Assembly: GCA_023405565.1 (NCBI GenBank)
Contig: JAEXXW010000040.1
Location: forward strand, 1-5,407
Source of the DNA: Pseudomonadota bacterium
GTDB lineage: Bacteria; Pseudomonadota; Alphaproteobacteria; Rhizobiales; Xanthobacteraceae
DNA: 5,407 nt
Direction: 5' to 3'
Shown: piece by piece, positions 1 to 5,407 of the stretch
Numbering within the stretch: the stretch's first letter is position 1
Layout of the letters: the number at the start of each line of letters is the position of its first letter
Notes under the pieces: generated by a model
The model's database searches: none
Told to the model about the DNA's origin: nothing
Seen by the model: only the letters and a program-made list of their open reading frames with translations
Translations under genes and position numbers: made by a program

Positions 1-785
1 GAGCGCGACTGTGCCGGATCGACGCAGAAATTCGAGGTGAGGTCAGGTGTGGCAAGCTGCACGGGGCTATGAATGGCGTCGGCGAGAAACAGGACATCGT
101 CGCCGCCGCTACTCAACCTGACAGTCGCCATGCCGATCGTGTGTCCCGGTGCCGGTTCGAGCCACAGACCGGGCGCGATCTCAGACGAAAGTTCAACACC
201 CTCGTATTGGCCAGCCTCAATGACCGGCTGGACGCTGTCCGCAAACGCGCCATGCAGCAGGAAATTATCGCTCGCGAAGCGCTTCCGGCAATCCGACAGC
301 TCGATCAATGGTACGACATAATGCGCATTCGGGAAGGTCGGCACCCACTTGCCGTCCTCCTTCACCGTGTTCCAGCCGACATGATCGGCGTGAAGGTGCG
401 TGTTGATGACGATGTCGAATTGCTCGGGCGTGTAACCCAGCGCTTTCAGGCGATCGAGAAAGTCGCCGTTGCGCTGATGCCAGAGCGGCCGGTCCGGCCG
501 CTCCTTGCCATTGCCCAGGCCGGCATCGATCAGGCACAGATAATCCGGCGTCTTGATGATGTAGGAATTGAACGTCAGCTTCAGCGCATTGGCGGCGGCA
601 TCGACCGCGGTCGGGTAGGTTTTCGCCGCCTCATGGAGGACGGATGACGGCAGGTCGCGGAACACGGCCGCCGCCGGCCAGGATACATCCTCCATGTCGG
701 CCAGCCGATGGATGACCGTCGATCCGATTTCCATCCGATCGCCGACGATCACCGGCCTGGCACCGTCTTTAGACGCTGTTTGCAT
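1..785 (-). CDS. MBL-fold metallo-hydrolase, 3' end cut by window edge
   Basis: Metallo-beta-lactamase-fold hydrolase, probably cytoplasmic since no signal peptide is visible. Reading from the ATG at 785 gives 261 residues, open to the left edge. The metal-binding motif THLHADH lies at residues 129-135 (H130, H132, D134, H135). A further ligand His is in PGHT (H215) and the bridging Asp is in LADAIHSP (D236). These fit a two-metal site as in AHL lactonases and methyl-parathion-hydrolase-like enzymes. The last expected His should lie beyond the edge, where roughly 30-60 residues are missing. The start shares one base with the stop of the upstream binding-protein gene (TGATG), and no strong Shine-Dalgarno precedes it, so translational coupling is likely. 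M18 is an alternative start. The family hydrolyses lactones, esters, thioesters or phosphotriesters. In this operon, opening a ring or ester of a catabolic intermediate is a reasonable inference, but the substrate is unknown. Confidence 0.88.
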   Translation of the reverse strand, partial: MQTASKDGARPVIVGDRMEIGSTVIHRLADMEDVSWPAAAVFRDLPSSVLHEAAKTYPTAVDAAANALKLTFNSYIIKTPDYLCLIDAGLGNGKERPDRPLWHQRNGDFLDRLKALGYTPEQFDIVINTHLHADHVGWNTVKEDGKWVPTFPNAHYVVPLIELSDCRKRFASDNFLLHGAFADSVQPVIEAGQYEGVELSSEIAPGLWLEPAPGHTIGMATVRLSSGGDDVLFLADAIHSPVQLATPDLTSNFCVDPAQSR

Positions 786-1966
786 CACAGCTTGCAATCC
801 GCTGCGTAAGGATCGCCATATGCAGTCAGGATCTTCTCGCGCGTCTTCAGCACGATATTGCCCGCCGCATCCTTCTCCACCTTCATGGCGTACCAGTCCT
901 GCACCGGGTGCTGGTTCTTGCCGAACTTGAAGGCGCCACGCGTCGTCTGGAAATCCGCCTTCAGCATCGCCTGACGGAAGCCTTCCACATTGTCGACCTT
1001 GCCGTTGACGGCCTTGAGCGCCGCAGCGACGGCGATCGCGGTGTCGTAACCCTGCGCTGCATACATCGTCGGCGTGCGGCCATAGGCCTTGGTGAAGGCT
1101 TCGACGAAGGCCTTGTTCACCGGATTGTCGAGATCGGTATTCCAGGCGCCGGACACATCGGTGCCGAGCGAAGCGTCGCCGATGGTCTTCAGCAGCACGT
1201 GATCCATCGACGGTTCAGCAAGCACCATCGGAATGGAGCCGAGAAGACCCGCCTGCTGATACTGGCGCATGAAGGCGATGCCAAGACCACCCGGATGGAA
1301 GTGGAACACCACATCCGGTTTAGCAGCGCGGATCTGCGCCATCTCGGCGGCGTAATCGGTCTGGTCGAGGCGCGTATAGACCTCGCCGATGATCTCGCCC
1401 TTGAAGAAACGCTTGAAGCCTTCGATCGCATCCTTGCCGGCGGTGTAGTTCGGCGCCAGCACAAAGGCGCGCTTGTAACCGAGCGAGGTTGCGTTCTGTC
1501 CGGCACTGCCCTGCATCGTGTCGGTCAGCCAGGACATCACGAAGTAATTCTTGTGGCATTCCTTGCCGGCGAGGTTCGACGGTCCGGCATTCGGGCTGAC
1601 GAACAATGCGCCGTTATCGACGATGTCCGGCACCACCGCGCTGGCGACATTGGAGAACACCGTGCCGGTGAACAGCTTGATGCCGTCCGTCTTCATCATG
1701 CGTTCGGCGATCTGCTTCGCCTGCCCCGGCTTCAGGCCATCGTCTTCGACAACGAGCTGAACCGGAACGCCACCGAGCTTTCCGCCCTCGGCATTGATCG
1801 CAAGCTGGAAGGCATCGCGAATGTCCTGCCCAAGATAACCACCGGGACCGGACAATGTCGTAATGAAGCCGATCTTGACCGGCTCCTGCGCAACCGCAGG
1901 AACAGCAAGACCAACCGCCGCAAGACCCAACATCGCAAGCGAACACGCAGCAGACTTCAGCGTCAC
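785..1966 (-). CDS. ABC transporter periplasmic substrate-binding protein (branched-chain amino acid/aromatic acid type)
   Basis: Type I periplasmic solute-binding protein (LivK-like, Peripla_BP_6 type) of 393 residues, a usual full length. The N-terminus is a Sec signal peptide: K4, a hydrophobic stretch around residues 7-22, and a likely cleavage after AVA at 24-26, leaving a mature protein that begins QEPVKIGF. There is no lipobox Cys. The opening KIGFITTLSGPGGYLGQ and the LNAE-like segment at 55-61 are typical of the family. C137 and C391 could form a disulfide. The start is GTG, chosen because AGGAGAG stands six bases upstream and a later start at M12 would shorten the signal peptide too much. 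No permease or ATPase gene is in the window, so partners lie outside or act from elsewhere. Related proteins in Rhodopseudomonas and Bradyrhizobium often bind aromatic acids as well as amino acids. With catabolic enzymes on both sides, an aromatic or similar ligand is the better guess, but it is inference. Confidence 0.93.
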   Translation of the reverse strand: MTLKSAACSLAMLGLAAVGLAVPAVAQEPVKIGFITTLSGPGGYLGQDIRDAFQLAINAEGGKLGGVPVQLVVEDDGLKPGQAKQIAERMMKTDGIKLFTGTVFSNVASAVVPDIVDNGALFVSPNAGPSNLAGKECHKNYFVMSWLTDTMQGSAGQNATSLGYKRAFVLAPNYTAGKDAIEGFKRFFKGEIIGEVYTRLDQTDYAAEMAQIRAAKPDVVFHFHPGGLGIAFMRQYQQAGLLGSIPMVLAEPSMDHVLLKTIGDASLGTDVSGAWNTDLDNPVNKAFVEAFTKAYGRTPTMYAAQGYDTAIAVAAALKAVNGKVDNVEGFRQAMLKADFQTTRGAFKFGKNQHPVQDWYAMKVEKDAAGNIVLKTREKILTAYGDPYAADCKL

Positions 1967-1972
1967 TCAAAA

Positions 1973-1979
1973 CTCTCCT
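1973..1979 (-). promoter_or_regulatory. Shine-Dalgarno of the binding-protein gene
   Basis: AGGAGAG on the minus strand lies six bases before the GTG at 1966. It decides the start, because the codon is GTG and no in-frame ATG with comparable spacing exists before residue 12. Confidence 0.8.
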
Positions 1980-1993
1980 GTCCTAAACCATCG

Positions 1994-2020
1994 GGCTTTC
2001 TGCGCGATGCGCAGAAAGCC
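1994..2020. other. Perfect 12-bp inverted repeat in the intergenic region
   Basis: The arm GGCTTTCTGCGC (1994-2005) is the exact reverse complement of 2009-2020, with a three-base loop GAT. In the operon direction it lies between the DapA-like gene and the binding-protein gene, just upstream of the latter's Shine-Dalgarno. It is followed there by CGATGG, not by a T-tract, so it is not a good terminator for the operon and more likely an mRNA-stabilising or processing hairpin. On the plus strand it is followed by TTTCTTC, so it could weakly terminate antisense transcripts. Confidence 0.75.
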
Positions 2021-2041
2021 TTTCTTCAACGAACGCAAATC

Positions 2042-2068
2042 AAGCCGCCGAGGACGTCTCGGCTTTTT
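2042..2068 (+). terminator. Possible intrinsic terminator for plus-strand (antisense) transcription
   Basis: On the plus strand the hairpin GCCGAG-GACGT-CTCGGC, which outer AAGCC/GGCTT pairing could lengthen through a three-base bulge, runs directly into TTTTT (2064-2068). That is the form of a Rho-independent terminator. No plus-strand gene feeds into it, so at most it would stop antisense RNA. In the operon direction the equivalent hairpin is followed by GGCTTGATTTG, a poor T-tract, so read-through into the binding-protein gene is expected. Confidence 0.35.
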
Positions 2069-2090
2069 AAGCCGCCGAGGACGTCTCGGC
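2042..2090. repeat. 22-bp direct repeat, two copies with a 27-bp period
   Basis: Bases 2042-2063 and 2069-2090 are identical. Each copy contains the inverted repeat GCCGAG/CTCGGC around a five-base centre. The right copy encodes the last residues AETSSAA and the first base of the TAA stop of the DapA-like gene. The left copy lies just after the stop. Because the period is 27 bases the two copies are in the same frame: the stop is followed by Lys, AETSSAA again, then TGA at 2042-2040. This looks like a tandem duplication at the 3' end of the gene. Confidence 0.9.
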
Positions 2091-3050
2091 GTTAGCAAGT
2101 TTCAAGCCAGACGCAGCAAGCGCTGCGCGGACATTGGCCTTTTCGGCATCGGTCAATTCGAGCAGCGGACGGCGCACCGGGCCGGCCGCCTGACCAAGCA
2201 GCGTCTGCCAATATTTTGCATGCGCATGCGGCTTCTCGGCCGGACGCGACTTCTTGAAGGCATCGCGAACCGGCTGCAGGCTGTCACGAACCTTACGCGC
2301 ACCGGCGGCATCGCCCTTGAAAGCAAGATCGGTGTATTCGCGCATGCGCTTGTCGACCGCCGTCTGGAACAGGAATGGCGGATTGGAGCAGAGATAAAGC
2401 TGCCAGTTCAGCTCGAGGATATTGTCGAGCCACTCTTCTTCCGACGCGGTCGAGACGAGGATCTTGTCGCCGGCGAGTTCTGTCAGCTTCTTGTACATGT
2501 CGCGCGGCACGCTGTATTTGATCGCGACGATGTTCGGCAGGTCGGCAATGCGGGCGCAGGTTTCCGGCTTCATCAGGTAGCCGCTGTCCGGATGGCTCCA
2601 CATGGCGATGCCGATATTCACCTGCTCGCCGATATACTTGTAATATTCGTACAGCGTCTGGTCCTGCTCCTTGAAGAAATGCAGGATCGGCGCATGTACG
2701 ACGATGTAATCGGCGCCAACCGCTTCGGCATGCTTGGCGAGATCGATCACGGTATCCATGTTCTGGTCGGAGCAGGACATGATGGTCTGGAAGCCGGCCT
2801 TCTTCGCCGCATCCACCGCAATTTCGAAGGTGCGCTTGCGCTCCGGCACCGACATCGAGAAGAACTCGCCCTGCTTGCCGGCAATGAACACGCCGTCGAC
2901 GCCGAGATCCTTGTGCCAGTGCGTCAGGTTGCTGGCGAGGCCCTTCTCGTCGATCTGGTAATCGGGCGTGAACGGCGTCAGCGCCGCAGCCCACACGCCC
3001 TTCATGTTCGCGCGTGAATAGGCCTTCGCATCGTTCCTCGAGTATTTCAT
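2067..3050 (-). CDS. DapA-superfamily (dihydrodipicolinate synthase-like) lyase/aldolase
   Basis: Class I aldolase of the DHDPS/N-acetylneuraminate lyase superfamily: a TIM barrel that forms a Schiff base between a Lys and a keto acid, normally pyruvate. The 327 residues exceed the roughly 290-300 of true DapA and are nearer the length of hydratase-aldolases such as NahE and PhdJ. The barrel starts at [12 protein letters not shown] (17-28). The Schiff-base Lys is K178 in VAIKYS. The usual GTTGE motif is GKQGE at 58-62. Aligning the conserved Pro of YNVPSR with WSHPDS (151-156) puts Trp where the catalytic Tyr should be and Ser in place of the substrate-binding Arg. Lysine biosynthesis is therefore unlikely, and a catabolic keto-acid lyase or hydratase-aldolase is favoured. 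The start has a strong Shine-Dalgarno. The gene follows the molybdenum hydroxylase gene by 36 bases, so the two are probably co-transcribed. The tail (AETSSAA) lies in a duplicated sequence. Exact reaction unknown. Confidence 0.9.
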   Translation of the reverse strand: MKYSRNDAKAYSRANMKGVWAAALTPFTPDYQIDEKGLASNLTHWHKDLGVDGVFIAGKQGEFFSMSVPERKRTFEIAVDAAKKAGFQTIMSCSDQNMDTVIDLAKHAEAVGADYIVVHAPILHFFKEQDQTLYEYYKYIGEQVNIGIAMWSHPDSGYLMKPETCARIADLPNIVAIKYSVPRDMYKKLTELAGDKILVSTASEEEWLDNILELNWQLYLCSNPPFLFQTAVDKRMREYTDLAFKGDAAGARKVRDSLQPVRDAFKKSRPAEKPHAHAKYWQTLLGQAAGPVRRPLLELTDAEKANVRAALAASGLKLANAETSSAA

Positions 3051-3052
3051 TG

Positions 3053-3068
3053 CCTCGTTCCTTTCCTC
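3053..3068 (-). promoter_or_regulatory. Shine-Dalgarno region of the DapA-like gene
   Basis: The minus strand reads GAGGAAAGGAACGAGG before the ATG at 3050. AAGGA is spaced eight bases from the ATG, and a second GAGG is two bases away. The first is the likely ribosome site, and it supports this start over M16. Confidence 0.7.
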
Positions 3069-3086
3069 GTCATTCCGTCATTTCGA

Positions 3087-5378
3087 TCAGTCGGTCTTGT
3101 CAGCCTGCATCGCTGTCCAGATTTTTTCACTGGTCAAAGGCATATCCATATGCGTCACGCCGAAGGGCGACAGCGCATCCACCACCGCATTGACAATCGC
3201 CGCCGGCACACCGACATTGCCGGCCTCGCCGACCCCCTTCGCGCCGAGATAATTGAAGGGGCTCGGGGTCTCGATCTTGCCGAGCTGAAGCTCCGGCATA
3301 TGTACCGCGCGCGGCATGGCATAGTCCATGAAAGAGGCCGTGACCAGTTGCCCGTCTTCATCATAGACGATCCGCTCGAGCATCGCCTCGCCCAGCCCCT
3401 GCGCGAGGCCGCCGATCATCTGGCCTTCCACCAGCATCGGATTGACCACGACGCCAGCATCATCGATCCAGACGATCTTTTCGACTGTCAGCACGCCGGT
3501 ATCGGCATCGATCGAAACGGTGGCAATGCAGCAGCCGCTGCTCCAGGCCTCGCCTTCGCTCTCATAAACGCAATGGGAGCGCAGACCCTGGTCAAACTCG
3601 TGAATGATCTCCACATCGGAATGCGCGATGCGGCCAAGATCGTGCCAGTTCAGCCGCCGCCGCACCGGGACCATGACTTCAAAGCCCTCGGCTGTCAGCT
3701 CGACCTGCTCGATATCCGCCTGCAACAAACGTGCGGCACAGGCGCGCGCCTTCTCGCGGAATTCTTCTGTCGCCTTCAAAAGCGCACTGCCGCCAATGGC
3801 GGTGCTGCGGCTTGCCAGCGCGCCAATGCCGGTCGGCGTTGTCGCGGTGTCACCATGCGCGACATGGATCGCTTCCGGTCGCGTGCGCAGCGCATCGGCG
3901 ACGATCTGCGCATAGGCCGTTTCCCGGCCCTGCCCCTGCGCGGTCGCTCCAGTCGCGGCAACGATCTGGCCATTGGGCTCGATATGGACTTCGGCACTTT
4001 CCCAGCCCTGCCCACAAGGCTCCGTGTAAACGCAAATGCCGATGCCGCACACCTCACCCGCCTTGCGTCGCGCATCGCGCGTTTGCACGAAGGCGTCATA
4101 ATGCGACTTGTTGCGCGCCTGTTCCAGGAGCCGTGGATAATCACCGGAATCCAGCCGCTCGCCAGTCGGCAACGCATAGGGAAAGGCATCGGGCTGAATG
4201 AGATTGCGGCGCCTGATCTCGGCCGGATCGATGCCGAGTTCATACGCTGCAATATCCGTCAGCCGCTCCATCAGCATCGCCGCTTCCGGCCGACCTGCGC
4301 CACGATAGATATTCATCGCCGCCGTATTCTCGGCCTTGCCTTCCAGCGCGATGTCGACATTGTTGCAGACATAGGGCCCCGGCAGGATGCGCGCGGCATT
4401 CTTGCCGGGCATCAGCGCGCTGTAGGGCATCCAGTGGCCAATCGGATAATCGAGCCGTGCGCGCAAACCGAGAAAGCGGCCCTGCGCATCGACGGCGAGT
4501 TCGCCCTTGATCGTGCCACCGCGCCCTTGCGTCGCCGCCAGGAAATCCTCGCCGCGTGACCCGCGCCATTTCACCGGGCGATTGAGCTTCATCGCCGCGC
4601 AGGCCACCAGCACATCCTCGGGATAGATCGAGGCCTTGCCGCCAAAGGCGCCGCCAACATCCGGCGCAATCACGCGGATTTTGGCGATATCGAGATTGAG
4701 GATGACGGACAGATCCTGCCGCGCACGATGCGGCGTCTGTGTCGACATCCACACCGTCAGGAGATCCTCTGCTTCGTCCCAGAACGCCATCGCCGTGCGC
4801 GGCTCAAGCGCAACCGGCGCTACACGCTCATGCGCGATGGTGACGCGCGCAACACGCGCGGCGGACGCGAATGCCGCATCGACGTCGCCCGCCTGCCAGT
4901 GATGGCAATAGATCGGTTCTTCATCCTGCCAAAGCGGCAGCGGTTCGATGTCGATTTCGACCAGAGAGGCCGCATCCACAGCCGCAGCCTGTGTTGTCGC
5001 AACCACGGCCGCAATCGGCTGACCAACTGCGTTGACCTCTTCGTTAGCCAGCACGTCAAAAGGCAGCAGGCGAACATCCGGCAGCACGCGATTGACGCCG
5101 GCATGGCCAAGCGGTCCGAGATCGTCCACCGTCAGCACGGCAAGGACGCCCGGCACCGCCTCGGCGTCCGTCTTGTTCACACCAAGGACACGTCCGCGCG
5201 GATGATTGCTGCGGACAAACTCGACCCAGACGCCGCCCGGCAGCCGCAGATCGTCGACGAACGAGCCCTTGCCAGTGACGAGTTTCACGTCCTCGAACCG
5301 GCGCATGCGCCGGCCGATCCACTGCGTCCGGAGAACCTGGTCCCGCGTGCGATCCATGCGTGAAATAAGGGCGTCCAT
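3087..5378 (-). CDS. Molybdopterin-binding large subunit, xanthine dehydrogenase/CO dehydrogenase (CoxL form II-like) family
   Basis: Catalytic large subunit of a molybdenum hydroxylase, 763 residues, a normal full length. Such enzymes use water to hydroxylate a carbon, often next to a ring nitrogen or an aldehyde, and pass electrons through a [2Fe-2S] subunit and usually an FAD subunit. The N-terminal a/b hammerhead domain runs from [28 protein letters not shown] sequence (residues 20-43) to about 150. The molybdopterin domains carry GGAFGGK (242-248), IYRGAGR (357-363), TAQGQG (479-484), and GAKGVGEAG (712-720) with the catalytic base E718. IYRGAGR matches form II (AYRGAGR), not the AYxCSFR of true CO dehydrogenase, so CO oxidation is unlikely. 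The ATG at 5378 has GGGGAG five bases upstream; M8 has no such site. Small and medium subunit genes are not seen and would have to be upstream, outside the window. The enzyme is cytoplasmic by lack of a signal sequence. Substrate unknown. Confidence 0.94.
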   Translation of the reverse strand: MDALISRMDRTRDQVLRTQWIGRRMRRFEDVKLVTGKGSFVDDLRLPGGVWVEFVRSNHPRGRVLGVNKTDAEAVPGVLAVLTVDDLGPLGHAGVNRVLPDVRLLPFDVLANEEVNAVGQPIAAVVATTQAAAVDAASLVEIDIEPLPLWQDEEPIYCHHWQAGDVDAAFASAARVARVTIAHERVAPVALEPRTAMAFWDEAEDLLTVWMSTQTPHRARQDLSVILNLDIAKIRVIAPDVGGAFGGKASIYPEDVLVACAAMKLNRPVKWRGSRGEDFLAATQGRGGTIKGELAVDAQGRFLGLRARLDYPIGHWMPYSALMPGKNAARILPGPYVCNNVDIALEGKAENTAAMNIYRGAGRPEAAMLMERLTDIAAYELGIDPAEIRRRNLIQPDAFPYALPTGERLDSGDYPRLLEQARNKSHYDAFVQTRDARRKAGEVCGIGICVYTEPCGQGWESAEVHIEPNGQIVAATGATAQGQGRETAYAQIVADALRTRPEAIHVAHGDTATTPTGIGALASRSTAIGGSALLKATEEFREKARACAARLLQADIEQVELTAEGFEVMVPVRRRLNWHDLGRIAHSDVEIIHEFDQGLRSHCVYESEGEAWSSGCCIATVSIDADTGVLTVEKIVWIDDAGVVVNPMLVEGQMIGGLAQGLGEAMLERIVYDEDGQLVTASFMDYAMPRAVHMPELQLGKIETPSPFNYLGAKGVGEAGNVGVPAAIVNAVVDALSPFGVTHMDMPLTSEKIWTAMQADKTD

Positions 5379-5392
5379 GGCGGCTCCCCGCC
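5379..5392 (-). promoter_or_regulatory. Shine-Dalgarno within a small hairpin before the molybdenum hydroxylase start
   Basis: Just before the ATG at 5378 the minus strand reads GGCGG-GGAG-CCGCC. The five-base arms are complementary and the Shine-Dalgarno core GGAG fills the loop. The Shine-Dalgarno assignment supports the start. Whether the hairpin matters is uncertain. Only 29 bases lie between the gene and the window edge and no promoter is recognisable in them. Confidence 0.5.
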
Positions 5393-5407
5393 TCTACTGG
5401 CCTAGTG

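Noticed and set aside
69..647. A 192-residue plus-strand open frame opposite the MBL hydrolase
   Set aside because: The minus strand here carries the full set of expected metal-binding motifs, so this frame is a shadow.
1994..2020. The 12-bp hairpin as an operon-ending terminator
   Set aside because: On the minus strand it is followed by CGATGG and then the ribosome site of the next gene, with no T-tract.
2042..2090. The 22-bp repeat as a CRISPR fragment or recombination attachment site
   Set aside because: There are only two copies with a five-base spacer, one copy is coding, and no integrase or cas gene is present.
908..3017. Long plus-strand open frames (908-2095 and 1863-3017) opposite the binding-protein and DapA-like genes
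   Set aside because: They overlap each other and two well-supported minus-strand genes, and show only composition-driven residues and no recognisable domain.
2067..3050. Naming the gene dapA (lysine biosynthesis)
   Set aside because: Key active-site positions differ, the protein is longer, and the neighbours are catabolic and transport genes.
3047..3073. An eight-codon minus-strand mini-frame (ATG at 3073) whose TGA overlaps the ATG of the DapA-like gene
   Set aside because: It could be read as a coupling leader peptide, but it has no ribosome site of its own and contains the Shine-Dalgarno of the next gene. It is most likely chance.
3150..4559. A 469-residue open frame on the plus strand inside the molybdenum hydroxylase gene
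   Set aside because: It is antisense to a gene with clear family motifs. Its translation is rich in His, Arg and Asp with no domain, as expected from the reverse strand of GC-rich codons.

Overview
The window looks like a piece of a GC-rich alphaproteobacterial chromosome, probably from the order Hyphomicrobiales (Bradyrhizobium/Rhodopseudomonas-like). This rests on codon use, on the style of the solute-binding protein, and on the pairing of CoxL-type molybdenum hydroxylases with branched-chain-amino-acid-type ABC binding proteins. It is a family-level impression from reading the proteins; no database search was made.

All supported genes lie on the minus strand and read from right to left as one apparent operon. 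They are: (1) a full-length molybdopterin-binding large subunit of the xanthine dehydrogenase/CO dehydrogenase family (5378-3087); (2) after 36 bases, a dihydrodipicolinate synthase (DapA)-superfamily lyase or aldolase with an altered active site (3050-2067); (3) after 100 bases holding a perfect 12-bp hairpin and a 22-bp direct repeat, a periplasmic type I solute-binding protein of an ABC importer (1966-785); (4) overlapping its stop codon by one base, a metallo-beta-lactamase-fold hydrolase that runs off the left edge (785-1). The long plus-strand reading frames are GC-driven shadows of these genes.

Together the genes suggest uptake and breakdown of a small organic molecule, plausibly an aromatic or heteroaromatic acid. 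The binding protein would capture it, the molybdenum enzyme would hydroxylate it, the metallo-hydrolase would open a lactone or ester, and the DapA-like enzyme would perform a pyruvate-type (retro-)aldol or hydratase step. The substrate cannot be read from the sequence. The [2Fe-2S] and FAD subunits that the molybdenum enzyme normally needs, and the permease and ATPase genes of the transporter, are not in the window and would have to lie outside it.

The most unusual local feature is the 3' end of the DapA-like gene. A 27-base tandem duplication repeats the last codons, in frame, immediately after the stop codon, and each copy carries a small inverted repeat. There is no mobile element, CRISPR array, tRNA or rRNA in the window.
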